A DNA stretch of 64,000 bases from CAWKEY01 sp963696315 (lineage in GTDB: Bacteria > Pseudomonadota > Gammaproteobacteria > Methylococcales > Methylomonadaceae), in assembly GCA_963696315.1 (NCBI GenBank), contig CAVOJU010000025.1, positions 1 through 64,000 of the forward strand, in the 5' to 3' direction. A program made the translations under genes and the position numbers. Each line of letters begins with the position of its first letter. Positions within the stretch are counted from its first letter, which is position 1. The notes beneath the pieces are model-generated. The model was given only the letters and a program-made list of their open reading frames with translations. It did not search any database and was not told where the DNA came from. Shown one piece after another: positions 37,221 to 46,756 of this stretch.

Positions 37221-37290
37221 TCACCACGAAGAGAACGAAGAACACGAAGCTGGGTATTTTTTTCTTCGTGTCCTGCGTGCGCTTCACGGT
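37221..37290. repeat. CACGAAG palindromic repeat, copy 1
   Basis: TCACCACGAAGAGAACGAAG... and ...CTTCGTGTCCTGCGTGCGCTTCACGGT form imperfect inverted arms. A second copy lies at 56405-56492. It is a dispersed hairpin element of unknown role, located between acnB and zapE. Confidence 0.6.
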
Positions 37291-37334
37291 AATAAGGATT
37301 CCGCAAACGTGGCAGTATGCAGCCCAATATTAGG

Positions 37335-39905
37335 TTAATCAGACAAGACCACTTTTTCGGCTTTTTTCTGATAGCTCGCCATCTTGTCAAAATTCAGGTA
37401 GCGGTAGGTATCGTCAGCGGTTTTGCCGATCTGGTCGGCGTAGCGCATGTACTCTTCCAACGTTGGAATTTTGCCCAGAATGGAGCATACGGCCGCCAGC
37501 TCGGCGGATGCCAGATAGACATTAGCGCCATTCCCCAGCCGGTTGGGGAAATTGCGTGTCGAGGTGGAAACCACCGTGGAATTTTCCGCAACGCGCGCCT
37601 GGTTGCCCATGCACAGCGAACAACCCGGCATTTCAGTACGGGCGCCAGCCTTGCCGAAGGTGCTGTAATAGCCCTCTTCGGTTAACTGGGTCTGATCCAT
37701 TTTGGTCGGCGGCGCCACCCACAAACGCGTCGGCAGTTCACCTTTCAGTTGTTCCAGCAATTTGCCGGCGGCACGGAAATGTCCGATATTGGTCATGCAT
37801 GAACCCAAAAAGACTTCGTCAATGTGAGTGCCTGCCACTTCAGACAAGGGCTTGATGTCATCCGGGTCATTAGGGCAAGCCAGCAACGGCTCCTTGATTT
37901 CATTCAAATCAATTTCGATGATTTCAAAGTATTCGGCATCGGCATCCGCTTCCAGCAATTCGGGCTTGTCCAGCCAAGCCTGCATGGCTTTAATGCGTCG
38001 CTCCAGGGTGCGCACGTCGCCGTAACCTTCGGCAATCATCCATTTCAACAGGGTGACATTGGAATTCAGATATTCGCGGATAGGCGCTTCATGCAGACGT
38101 ATCGTACAGCCGCCGGCAGATCGTTCGGCGGAAGCATCGGATAACTCAAAAGCCTGTTCCACTTTCAAATCCGGTAAGCCCTCGATTTCCAGAATGCGCC
38201 CGGAAAAAACGTTTTTCTTGCCTTTTTTCTCGACCGTCAGCAAGCCGCGCTGTATCGCAGCATAGGGGATGGCATTGACCAGATCGCGCAGAGTTATGCC
38301 CGGCTGCATCTCGCCTTTAAAGCGCACCAGTACCGATTCGGGCATATCCAGCGGCATCACGCCCGTTGCCGCAGCAAAAGCCACCAGGCCGGAACCGGCA
38401 GGAAACGAAATGCCGATCGGAAAACGGGTATGCGAATCGCCCCCGGTACCGACCGTATCGGGCAACAACATGCGATTGAGCCAGGAGTGAATGATGCCGT
38501 CACCCGGGCGCAAGGACACGCCGCCGCGGTTCATAATAAAATCGGGCAGGGTATGCTGCGTTTCCACATCGACCGGTTTGGGATAGGCCGCAGTATGACA
38601 GAAGGATTGCAGCACCAGATCGGCTGAAAAGCCCAGACAGGCCAGATCTTTCAATTCATCTCGGGTCATCGGCCCCGTGGTATCCTGCGAACCGACCGTG
38701 GTCATGTGCGGTTCGCAGTACGTACCGGGACGAACGCCTTTCACACCGCAGGCCTTGCCCACCATTTTTTGCGCCAGGGTGAAACCTTTGCCGCTGTCGG
38801 CCACATTCTGAGGCCGGCGAAAAATAGTGGACGCGCCCAAGCCCAGGGCTTTACGGGCGCGATCGGTCAAGCCGCGGCCGATAATGAGCGGAATACGCCC
38901 GCCTGCACGCACTTCATCGAGAATGATGTCGGTTTTCAAAGCAAATTCGGCAAGCACTGCATCACTGCCGTGGCGCTTGACCACACCTTGATACGGATAA
39001 ATATCAATGACATCACCCATGTTCATTTGGGTGACATCGCATTCGAAAGGCAAGGCGCCGGAATCTTCCATGGTATTAAAGAAAATCGGCGCGATTTTGC
39101 CGCCGATGCAGACCCCGCCCTCGCGTTTGTTGGGTACATGGGGAATATCGTTGCCCATGAACCATAACACCGAATTGGTTGCCGACTTGCGCGAGGAACC
39201 AGTGCCGACCACATCGCCGACATACGCCACCGGAAAACCTTTGGTTTTCAGCTCGGCAATCTGTTGTTCGGCGTTAGTGATGCCCTCCCTGGGCATTTTC
39301 AGCATGGCCTTGGCATGCAAGGGAATATCGGGTCTGGACCAGGCATCGGGGGCCGGGGACAAATCGTCGGTATTGGTTTCGCCGGTGACTTTAAAAACAG
39401 TCACGGTCAGTTTTTCAGGCACTTGGGGCTTGCTGGTGAACCATTCTGCTTCCGCCCAGGCATTTAAAACCTGTTTGGCATAGCCATTACCGGCATCAGC
39501 CTTGTCCTGTACATCATGGAAAGCATCGAATACCAGCAGGGTATGCGCCAGCGCCTTGGCCGCAATCGGCGCCAATGTAACGTTATCCAGCAAGTCTATT
39601 AACGGTGCAATATTATAACCGCCGAGCATGGTGCCCAGTAATTCGGTCGCGCGCGCAGCATCCAGAATGGGCGAGCTGATCTCGCCCTTGGCGATGGCCG
39701 CCAAAAATCCGGCTTTTACATAGGCGGCTTCATCGACACCGGCAGGAATGCGATTGGCCAGCAGATCAAGCAGAAAAGCTTCCTCACCCGCAGGCGGCTG
39801 TTTGATCAGTTCAACCAACGCCGCAACCTGGGCCGCATCCAGCGGCTTGGGCACAACGCCCTGAGCGGCACGCTCTTCAACATGTTTACGGTAGTTTTCT
39901 AGCAT
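37335..39905 (-). CDS. acnB: Aconitate hydratase B
   Basis: An 856-residue AcnB, which interconverts citrate and isocitrate. The N-terminal HEAT-like domain (LENYRKHVEERAAQG) is specific to AcnB. The cluster cysteines lie in LACLGFSADLVLQSFCHTAAY and EMPGCSLCMGNQARV, and substrate-binding segments include GDSHTRFPIGISFPAGSG. It is a [4Fe-4S] enzyme of the TCA cycle and, when the cluster is lost, an RNA-binding regulator in other bacteria. Isocitrate dehydrogenase genes follow at 40.8 and 55.0 kb. Confidence 0.95.
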   Translation of the reverse strand: MLENYRKHVEERAAQGVVPKPLDAAQVAALVELIKQPPAGEEAFLLDLLANRIPAGVDEAAYVKAGFLAAIAKGEISSPILDAARATELLGTMLGGYNIAPLIDLLDNVTLAPIAAKALAHTLLVFDAFHDVQDKADAGNGYAKQVLNAWAEAEWFTSKPQVPEKLTVTVFKVTGETNTDDLSPAPDAWSRPDIPLHAKAMLKMPREGITNAEQQIAELKTKGFPVAYVGDVVGTGSSRKSATNSVLWFMGNDIPHVPNKREGGVCIGGKIAPIFFNTMEDSGALPFECDVTQMNMGDVIDIYPYQGVVKRHGSDAVLAEFALKTDIILDEVRAGGRIPLIIGRGLTDRARKALGLGASTIFRRPQNVADSGKGFTLAQKMVGKACGVKGVRPGTYCEPHMTTVGSQDTTGPMTRDELKDLACLGFSADLVLQSFCHTAAYPKPVDVETQHTLPDFIMNRGGVSLRPGDGIIHSWLNRMLLPDTVGTGGDSHTRFPIGISFPAGSGLVAFAAATGVMPLDMPESVLVRFKGEMQPGITLRDLVNAIPYAAIQRGLLTVEKKGKKNVFSGRILEIEGLPDLKVEQAFELSDASAERSAGGCTIRLHEAPIREYLNSNVTLLKWMIAEGYGDVRTLERRIKAMQAWLDKPELLEADADAEYFEIIEIDLNEIKEPLLACPNDPDDIKPLSEVAGTHIDEVFLGSCMTNIGHFRAAGKLLEQLKGELPTRLWVAPPTKMDQTQLTEEGYYSTFGKAGARTEMPGCSLCMGNQARVAENSTVVSTSTRNFPNRLGNGANVYLASAELAAVCSILGKIPTLEEYMRYADQIGKTADDTYRYLNFDKMASYQKKAEKVVLSD

Positions 39906-40232
39906 GGGGAATTCCTTGAGGATTATTTAAAACAACTAATTCTAGAAGATGCGGTGAACACCATTATATTCTTCATTAGCAAGCCGAGGATGCATAGAAT
40001 GCACAATATTTGACTGAGCAGCTCTGATCCATAATATCTGGTTTCATTTAATCCGATTACTCCCATTTGAGTGAAAAAACGTATATTTTTTCAAGACGCA
40101 ACCATCTGATTTACAGTGATTTCCGTTATTCCAAAGTTTTACGCTTTCAAAGTAAGATTAGGAGTAAATAGGTCGAATGCCGCGACACGGTGGGTATTGC
40201 GATCATTTACGTTCCCATACTTATGATGTGAT
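39906..40232. promoter_or_regulatory. acnB upstream region (327 bp)
   Basis: A/T-rich and without genes; it presumably contains the acnB promoter and the end of the toxin-antitoxin transcript. No terminator or operator stands out. Confidence 0.35.
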
Positions 40233-40502
40233 TTAACGATACACATTACGACGATTTCCAATACGCACGACAAGAATATGCAAAGTGCCATCATCAATGT
40301 TTGTAATTAATCGATAATCGCCTACGCGATATTTCCAAAACTCACCTAAACGTGAACCTTTGAGCGCTTCTCCAATGCTTCGTGGGTCTTCCAAAGTAGT
40401 CACTCGCTCGTATAAAAATCTCAAGATTCGTCGAGCTATTTGAGGATCCAATTGATCAAGGTTTTTCTGAGCCAGTGGGGATAAATCAATTTTCCATGCC
40501 AT
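40233..40502 (-). CDS. RelE/ParE-superfamily toxin
   Basis: An 89-residue protein with the RelE pattern: LSPLAQKNLDQLD near the start, then LGEFWKYRVGDYRLITNIDD and VVRIGNRRNVYR at the end, where Arg and Tyr residues serve mRNA cleavage at the ribosome. It overlaps the antitoxin gene by 17 bp, as in type II modules, so the two are translated together. Confidence 0.85.
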   Translation of the reverse strand: MAWKIDLSPLAQKNLDQLDPQIARRILRFLYERVTTLEDPRSIGEALKGSRLGEFWKYRVGDYRLITNIDDGTLHILVVRIGNRRNVYR

Positions 40503-40722
40503 AGCGTTTCATCACTTCCGCTAGTGGCGTGGCTTGGGATCGACCTGCACGTATTTCTTCAAGCTCGCGTTCAGCCAAGTACAAGTCTTCCAGATCATCG
40601 AGATGCTCAAGTATGGCCTCACGAACATAAAATGATTTGCTGCGGCCTGTCCGCTTAGCCAATTGCTCAAGCCTGTTTTCCATATCACTGGGAAGCTGAA
40701 CCGAGATAGTCATATTTGCCAC
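40486..40722 (-). CDS. RelB-like ribbon-helix-helix antitoxin
   Basis: A 78-residue protein with an N-terminal ribbon-helix-helix domain (ISVQLPSDMENRLEQLAKRT then SKSFYVREAILEHL) that would bind its own promoter, and an acidic C-terminal tail to wrap the toxin. It is the first gene of the pair, upstream of the RelE-type toxin. Confidence 0.85.
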   Translation of the reverse strand: MANMTISVQLPSDMENRLEQLAKRTGRSKSFYVREAILEHLDDLEDLYLAERELEEIRAGRSQATPLAEVMKRYGMEN

Positions 40723-40803
40723 CTTTACTTAATCGTTAAACAACGCTGGTGCCTCGCATACTGCATTCCTATGGGGACAAGTCGGAAAGATGTCATCGAG
40801 GCA

Positions 40804-41817
40804 CTAAGACTTCAGTGCCGCAACAATCGCATTGCCCATTTCTATCGTGCCGGCTTTGGATTGCGGATTAATATCCGATGTTACATGGATTCCTTCATTC
40901 ACCACTTTCTCAACAGCCTTCTGCACTTTTTCCGCGGCGCCATATTCACCCAGATGGTTGAGCATCATCACGCCGGCCATGATCACCGCCGTTGGATTGG
41001 CCAGATTTTTGCCGGCAATATCGGGTGCGCTGCCGTGCACAGCCTCAAACAAGGCGGCATCATCGCCAATATTGGCGCCGGGAATCAGACCCAGACCACC
41101 GACCAGACCGGCTGTCAAATCCGACAGAATATCGCCAAACATATTGGTACAGACGATGACATCAAACTGGCTGGGATTCATCACCAGGTGCATACAGGCC
41201 GCATCAATGATTTTTTCGTCGAACTCGATATCGGGATATTGCTGGGCAACTTCTCTGGCAACGTCGAGAAACAGGCCCTGCGTGTATTTGAGGATATTGG
41301 CTTTATGGCAGACGGTGACTTTTTTGCGGTTATTTTCACGCGCATACTTGAACGCATAATCGACAATGCGCTGAGAACCCGCCCGGGTAACCACGGCCAG
41401 GCTTTCGGCGATGTCTTTCTTGGGTGTCAGATAATGCTCAAGTCCGGCATACAAGCCTTCAGTGTTTTCGCGCGCGATCACAATATCGACATTCTCAAAG
41501 CGCGTCTTGATGCCGGGCCAGCTTTTTGCCGGACGGATATTGGCATACAACTCGTACTTCTGCCGCAAGGCGACATTAATGCTTCTAAACCCAGTACCCA
41601 CAACTGTTGTCAACGGCCCTTTGAAGGCCAGCCGGGTTTTGTCGATGGAGGCCATGGTCTCATCAGGTAGCGGGGTGCCAAATTTTTCAAACGCCGACAA
41701 GCCGGCATAGGCTTCCTCCCACTGAATGTTTACGCCCGTCGCGTCAATAACTTTAACCGCCTCATCCATAATCGACGGACCAATACCATCACCTTTTATC
41801 AACGTAACCTTGTGCAT
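40804..41817 (-). CDS. Isocitrate dehydrogenase, NAD-type
   Basis: A 337-residue enzyme of the isocitrate/isopropylmalate dehydrogenase family. IARENTEGLYAGLEH and FRSINVALRQKYELYANIRP are substrate motifs, and HGSAPDIAGKNLANPTAVIMAG is the cofactor region. Length and sequence match the short bacterial NAD-dependent isocitrate dehydrogenases rather than LeuB, and the acnB gene is nearby. A separate NADP-type enzyme lies at 55 kb. Cofactor choice is inferred from subfamily resemblance. Confidence 0.85.
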   Translation of the reverse strand: MHKVTLIKGDGIGPSIMDEAVKVIDATGVNIQWEEAYAGLSAFEKFGTPLPDETMASIDKTRLAFKGPLTTVVGTGFRSINVALRQKYELYANIRPAKSWPGIKTRFENVDIVIARENTEGLYAGLEHYLTPKKDIAESLAVVTRAGSQRIVDYAFKYARENNRKKVTVCHKANILKYTQGLFLDVAREVAQQYPDIEFDEKIIDAACMHLVMNPSQFDVIVCTNMFGDILSDLTAGLVGGLGLIPGANIGDDAALFEAVHGSAPDIAGKNLANPTAVIMAGVMMLNHLGEYGAAEKVQKAVEKVVNEGIHVTSDINPQSKAGTIEMGNAIVAALKS

Positions 41818-42050
41818 TCATGACCCCATCGTAAGTAGACATACATTCTTCCGCACCAGGCTGATTCAATCGGTCTGAAGCCGGAGGTTCGGTCAAGATT
41901 ATATCGTTCTATTGCTTTACTGACGAGCGCTTTAACGCCGCTTAAAGCGCTGATGGGGACTGAAATAAGGAACAGGCTTATGGCCAGTTAGAAAGGAGGG
42001 GAATGAAAAGAAAAACAGTAAGATGCCGGACTAGCGCAAAAATCTACAGA

Positions 42051-42530
42051 TTATTTATTCAAAACAGTATCTTGCTTGCAGATTAACGAAGCGCAACGGT
42101 AGGTCATTGCAGCGCGGGTATCAACCCCCAGTTTTGCGAATATCCTGCGCAAATAGGTCGCAACAGTCCATTCACTAATGTGCAACTTATCCGCCACCTG
42201 TTTATTCGGACATCCCAACGCCACCAAGGTGGCAATCTGTAACTCGCGTTCAGTAAGCACGAAACATAGATTTAATTCATCGGCCGCCTGCCCGGGTGCT
42301 TTCATCACAATTGCACAGCTGCAATCGTTGACTTTAAAACGGCAGATTTCGGTCAGGGGACCGTCATCATCCGGAAACTCTGTAAGGGTATCAGAATCTT
42401 CAGTAAGCTTGATGGCCCAACATTCGTGATTATCAAACTTGAAATCACATAATATCTCGACCCGCTCTGTGCCAAGATCGAGTGAGGTTTTTGGTACTTT
42501 AGCATTCACATGATCGTTATCAGCCATCAT
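42051..42530 (-). CDS. LuxR-family helix-turn-helix regulator
   Basis: A 159-residue protein whose C-terminal 65 residues are a LuxR-type HTH (LTERELQIATLVALGCPNKQ then VADKLHISEWTVATYLRRIFAKLGV). The N-terminal part is short, acidic and holds a CRFKVNDCSCAIV cysteine pair; it is not a recognisable receiver or autoinducer domain. The start may be the second ATG at 42527, which has better spacing from AAAGG. It lies downstream of the DUF4438-containing cluster on the same strand and could control it, but nothing proves this. Confidence 0.8.
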   Translation of the reverse strand: MMADNDHVNAKVPKTSLDLGTERVEILCDFKFDNHECWAIKLTEDSDTLTEFPDDDGPLTEICRFKVNDCSCAIVMKAPGQAADELNLCFVLTERELQIATLVALGCPNKQVADKLHISEWTVATYLRRIFAKLGVDTRAAMTYRCASLICKQDTVLNK

Positions 42531-42916
42531 GATACCTTTTAATCCAGACTAAAATTTCCGAATTTACCCAGGAATGTGGCTAGCGTGCCATTTCGAATGC
42601 AAAGCCAAAACTTGTTCAAGTAAATGGCTCTTAATTCAATGGCTTGTTAAAATTCCCAAAAGTAACCGGAATAAGAATATGCGTTCGAAGCTTTCCTCGT
42701 TATAGCTATTATCAACAAATGTTTAATTACGCTTGAAAAACTACTGGCTTGCGTTTATGTATTCTGATCAGCCCCGTAAGTTACTTATGGGCCAATCTCT
42801 TCAGTGGAGATCATCTCTAGTAGAAAGGCTTATTACATTACCGAAAATAAAACCGTCTGGCCATTAGTAGAATTACTTATTCGACGCACTCATCACTTGA
42901 ACACTCCATCGCACAC
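42531..42916. other. 386-bp gap between the LuxR-type gene and the DUF4438 gene
   Basis: No convincing gene. The stretch is A/T-rich, holds a GCCCCGTAAG/CTTATGGGC hairpin at about 42771-42792 without a T run, and probably carries the regulator's promoter. Confidence 0.4.
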
Positions 42917-43921
42917 TTATCTCAGAGTGTTGCTGCATCCACCGGTTAGCCTGGATTTAGTCAATGACCGGCCCGATACTGGTACATAGCGCTTGGCTGG
43001 AGCCGCCTGCCTGACACCAAAAATATTGGCCAAATTTGCTCGAAGGTCGTGGCTGGCTTGCAACTTTTCCGCAGACCCACATAACAAGGGCGTGACACCT
43101 GGGCCGTGTCCACTGACGCTGCTATCGCCATGAACAATAACGCCAAATGTCATGTAGCCTTGGCGATAACTAGGGCCAAAACGGGTATCAGCGTCAACAA
43201 TACAAACCATATCGCCAAATCTCAGGCTTTCTAAATGAAAACGCCTCCTCACTTCAGAGTCGAACAATTGAATATCGTAATCTCCGCGCCAGACCGTGTT
43301 TTTGCCAAGACCCGAGCCCATGATTTTGGCCGGAATGCGATGCGTAACAGGAACTGCCAGCCGTCCGTTTCGTTCCACGATACCCCAACGCGTCAGCAGC
43401 TCTGGGGCGCAATTAAACACCGAAACATCGGGAAAATCTGTCAATTCGAGACCCAGACCGCAACTATAAATTTGCATGCGGTCGCCAATGTTAAGACGCT
43501 GCAAAATCCGGCTGGAAAAATCTGCGATAACATGATCCACCCCCCCATGCTTGCCTGTCACCAAGCCCACTTCGCCTATACAGGGGCCGCTGATGACTCT
43601 GACCCGATTGCCAACGCAGGCGTAGGTTATAAGCGCCCGGTTTGGCCCGTTGCGCGCGCCGACCACCTCGCGGCTATTGTTGTGCAAGGCCACCCCCGGC
43701 TCAATGTGATCACCCGCCAGACCTACGCAACGGTCGCCAATCCGGTGATTCAGCACAATGCCGCCGGTCGCCGGCAGTACCCGCGGGATACCGTCGTTGC
43801 TGATACGATAGGGATTGGCCGCGCCGACCGGATGCGCAATCTGCCCGGACACCGCAACCATGACCAAATCGTCTTGGTTAAAGCGTGGCGACTGGCGCCG
43901 CGACCTTGTTGAACCATTCAT
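42917..43921 (-). CDS. DUF4438 protein
   Basis: A 334-residue protein from ATG 43921 with strong DUF4438 features: PYRISNDGIPRVLPATGGIV, GDHIEPGVALHNN, VTGKHGGVDHVIADF, PAKIMGSGLG, LRFGDMVCIVDADTRFG and GVIVHGDSSVSGHGPGV. A structure of the family is known from Thermotoga but no function. The start overlaps the stop of the upstream gene (ATGA), showing translational coupling. It is the last gene of the 42.9-54.8 kb set and the best-conserved protein in it. No signal peptide is seen. Confidence 0.8.
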   Translation of the reverse strand: MNGSTRSRRQSPRFNQDDLVMVAVSGQIAHPVGAANPYRISNDGIPRVLPATGGIVLNHRIGDRCVGLAGDHIEPGVALHNNSREVVGARNGPNRALITYACVGNRVRVISGPCIGEVGLVTGKHGGVDHVIADFSSRILQRLNIGDRMQIYSCGLGLELTDFPDVSVFNCAPELLTRWGIVERNGRLAVPVTHRIPAKIMGSGLGKNTVWRGDYDIQLFDSEVRRRFHLESLRFGDMVCIVDADTRFGPSYRQGYMTFGVIVHGDSSVSGHGPGVTPLLCGSAEKLQASHDLRANLANIFGVRQAAPAKRYVPVSGRSLTKSRLTGGCSNTLR

Positions 43922-44841
43922 AGCGGATACCAGAATCCTCGCGCCTCGCGCCAATAATCGACAACCACCCCCGCCGCCTGAGGTTCTATTTCATCCATGC
44001 CATAATCCATATAGTCGAAATCCTCCTGGCTCGGCATCTCCACGGTGCAGGCCGCTGGCGCGGCGAGATGTAAAACAGCCAGCCTGAGCCCGGACCATAC
44101 CCACTTGCCCAGACCCGTTCGCACCAAAATCTGCCGCAATAAATCGCATTCCTGCTTCCGCCAGGGATCGTCAACGGCCACTTCCTCACAGAGAATGCCG
44201 CCACTCTCCAGCACGCGACAGATGGCAGGAGTGGTTTCCATGTCACCGGCCGGAAGATGCGTCAACACGAAGGCAACGGGCAGAGATGCTGCCAGGGCCG
44301 CGGTATCCCGGCAAGCCGATGGCAAGGGCGCGCTTTTATCCGGCAAGCGTTGATCCAGGGCGAGGCTGAGCGCCTCGTAGCGCCAGACGATGCCCGGCTC
44401 AATGCCTTCAGGCAGAAAGGATTCCAGCGGGCTGTCGCCAATCCAGTAGCAATATTGGCGCGAAGGGTCATTTTCCAGCCGGATACGCTCCCACTCGCGC
44501 AGGGTCTGCACGATCGTCTGCGCCCTTTCGGCCTGACTCCCCCGTCCCCCGGCAGCCAGCAGAATTTCCGGCCGCTCCAGGTAAAAATGGGTGTTGTCGA
44601 GGATATGCCACAGCTCCCGGGCAACCCACACCTCCAGCGCCGCCCCCAGCCGCGTCAGCAAAGGCAAGCCATGCACCGACAAGGCCAGCGTCGGATCCAA
44701 TACACAGACCCAGCGCCTGTGGCTGATGTTAAGCGAAAAATCAGGTAATGCAGCGGTCATGTTGTTGGTGTACTCCCAGTATCGTTGGCTGGAATAACCA
44801 AAGGGAATTCCAGCTTCAATGCGTTCGCAGGAATTGCTCAT
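43918..44841 (-). CDS. Unknown protein coupled to DUF4438
   Basis: A 307-residue protein of no family I recognise. It is mainly alpha-helical with a hydrophobic core (LDPTLALSVHGLPLLTRLG) and a conserved-looking YWIGDSPLESFLPEGIEPG. Close to the C-terminus is a short acidic-aromatic run (EDFDYMDYGMDEIE), like the tracts in other proteins of the cluster. The start is uncertain: ATG 44841 has AAGGA before it, but ATG 44760 begins the apparent domain. The ATGA overlap with the DUF4438 gene argues that both act together. Confidence 0.55.
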   Translation of the reverse strand: MSNSCERIEAGIPFGYSSQRYWEYTNNMTAALPDFSLNISHRRWVCVLDPTLALSVHGLPLLTRLGAALEVWVARELWHILDNTHFYLERPEILLAAGGRGSQAERAQTIVQTLREWERIRLENDPSRQYCYWIGDSPLESFLPEGIEPGIVWRYEALSLALDQRLPDKSAPLPSACRDTAALAASLPVAFVLTHLPAGDMETTPAICRVLESGGILCEEVAVDDPWRKQECDLLRQILVRTGLGKWVWSGLRLAVLHLAAPAACTVEMPSQEDFDYMDYGMDEIEPQAAGVVVDYWREARGFWYPL

Positions 44842-44940
44842 ACCGTCCTTGGAAATCACTTCTTACGGATCTGCCTCGGCCTGTCGCTGCTGGCTAATTT
44901 GAAATCGCTACTGACTCCACACAAGCCAAGGCTCTACATT

Positions 44941-46359
44941 TCAAAGTCCCAGCTCGTCGAGGTAATCTTCAAACGAGTCAACGAATCTTGTGGGCCTTCT
45001 TACGCCGGATCGAAAACGCCGTGCTTGCTGCGGCACAATACGCGATCTGCGGGGCCTCGCTCCCGAGGTGCGCCGTGTGCCTGGAGCTTGCCGGCGAGCC
45101 CACCGAGGCAATCTGATAGCGCGGCCACGGGGAATGAGGTCCGCGCCTCGGTCACGCTCACGATGTGGTGTAAACCGCATGCCTCCAAGCGCTCGTCTCA
45201 AAATCTTTTGCACTTTTTGTTCGGTGACCGGCCCCTGCACTCGTTCACTGAGTTGTCCGGCCCACAAAACGTTTCGAGTGTTTTCGTCAAATACTCTGAC
45301 GAAAAGCCTCCCTGCGTTATCGTAAGTCACGAGAACGGGGTAGCCTCCTGCGGTTGTTGAGATATTCCGTACCGTTGGATTCAGGACTCCCTGCTGTAAA
45401 TCCGCAAGGCCTCGCCGCTCACCGCCCGGATTGGCCCTTGATATTTCACCAAAAGCGATATTTCTGAAATCCTCCGGAATCTGATCCACTACTGGTAATC
45501 TGCCATCCCTGCCCCAACCGGGGAGCCTGCGAGTAACTAGTTTGTCAGCATCACTATCAAAGCTCTCGTAGGCGTCAAAAAATTCATTTTCCAACTCATC
45601 GATAAAAGCTTCAAAATTACTTGATCGCATCGGGAGTAAAGGTAGAGGATCAATCGCTACGCCTTGAGCATTATTCACTCTAAAATGCAAATGCGGGCCC
45701 GTCGATCTTCCTGTTGTGCCCACCCAGCCTATTACATCGCCCTGTAGAACTCTTTGCCCTTTTTGAATATTAATAGCCGATAAATGAGAATAACTGCTGC
45801 TATTGCCATTATGCTTTATGTAAACAAAATTTCCTGATGTAGGATCGCTAAAGGTTGGGTAAGCAATACCGTCAGCAGTAGCCTTAACCGGCGTGCCCTC
45901 GGGCGCGGCAATATCGATACCATTATGTAAACTCTGAAATTCTTTCGTCACGGGATTAATGCGTGGACCAAACAGGCTGGTTAACCTTCCCTCCACTGGC
46001 CATATGAAAGCTGTTTGGGATATTGGTTGAGGAATATAGGGTGTCCCGCTTCCTCCCAGCAAAGCCCCCCAGGTTTGGGGCCCAACAATACCATCCGGAT
46101 TCAATCCACGCGCGCGTTGAAAGCTGCGTACCGCAGTATCCGTTGCCGTCCCGAATATGCCATCGCTTGCCAGGGAGTAGCCCGATTTATTTAACGCTTG
46201 TTGCAACTCAACAACTGCACTCCCACGACTGCCACGACGCAGGGTCGTTCTACTGGAAGACAGTTCACTCAAGAGGGATGAAATCGCCTCGTCAACAAAG
46301 CTGTCGATTTCATCCAACCCTCGATCAATCATTGCTCTTGTTCGGTATCGACGATTCAT
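44941..46359 (-). CDS. Peptidoglycan-binding domain plus M23 peptidase protein
   Basis: A 472-residue protein. Residues about 38-100 form a PG_binding_1 domain (LRRGSRGSAVVELQQALNKS ... GIFGTATDTAVRSFQ). Residues about 115-245 form an M23/LytM peptidase with zinc ligands in HNGIDIAAPEGTPV and HLHFRV. The last 200 residues are unknown, with a very Arg-rich stretch and an acidic-aromatic end (DSFEDYLDELGL); a similar motif sits at FEAFIDELENEF and near the N-terminus. No signal peptide or membrane segment is visible, which is odd for a wall hydrolase and suggests export by another route or release by lysis. Confidence 0.8.
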   Translation of the reverse strand: MNRRYRTRAMIDRGLDEIDSFVDEAISSLLSELSSSRTTLRRGSRGSAVVELQQALNKSGYSLASDGIFGTATDTAVRSFQRARGLNPDGIVGPQTWGALLGGSGTPYIPQPISQTAFIWPVEGRLTSLFGPRINPVTKEFQSLHNGIDIAAPEGTPVKATADGIAYPTFSDPTSGNFVYIKHNGNSSSYSHLSAINIQKGQRVLQGDVIGWVGTTGRSTGPHLHFRVNNAQGVAIDPLPLLPMRSSNFEAFIDELENEFFDAYESFDSDADKLVTRRLPGWGRDGRLPVVDQIPEDFRNIAFGEISRANPGGERRGLADLQQGVLNPTVRNISTTAGGYPVLVTYDNAGRLFVRVFDENTRNVLWAGQLSERVQGPVTEQKVQKILRRALGGMRFTPHRERDRGADLIPRGRAIRLPRWARRQAPGTRRTSGARPRRSRIVPQQARRFRSGVRRPTRFVDSFEDYLDELGL

Positions 46360-46756
46360 AAAACACCTCGTTTATGACCTTTTACTTGTAGATATTCCGG
46401 ACTGCTACTGCTAGGGGAACGCGGCCGCATACCAACAGCCGATTTAGTTTCCTAGGGCTGGTTAGGTGCGCACCCCGGCGGCTTAGTTATTGCAAACATT
46501 GTTCTTTGCGCACGTAATACAATATATGGTGGTGATCGAGACGTGCTGCGCCAATCAGTAGGTTACGGGCGCGTCAAACCCGGAGCAAATTGAAGCCACA
46601 GGAGTCATACGCATCTAACCCACTCTACGTAACTTGATTTATGCTTAGAAATGTGCATGAAATAACTTTAACATTTTACGCCCTCTCCCTCCGGGAGATG
46701 GCTAGGGAGAGGGGATATAATTCACAAGTTATTTCATGCGCGTTCCTTACCTAACC
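46360..46756. other. 397-bp gap with a dispersed hairpin repeat
   Basis: No gene is seen. It contains the CCCTCTCCC hairpin described separately and an A/T-rich promoter-like stretch before the M23 gene, so that gene may have its own promoter. Confidence 0.45.
46681..46714. repeat. CCCTCTCCCTCCGGGAG-type hairpin element
   Basis: CCCTCTCCCTCCGGGAG and ATGGCTAGGGAGAGGGG form a nested stem-loop of a kind scattered through many bacterial genomes. It lies between two cluster genes and may work as a transcription barrier. Confidence 0.6.

Noticed and set aside
41818..42050. Terminator after the LuxR-type gene
   Set aside because: Only weak dyads such as TTAACGCCGCTTAAAGCGC occur and no T run follows.
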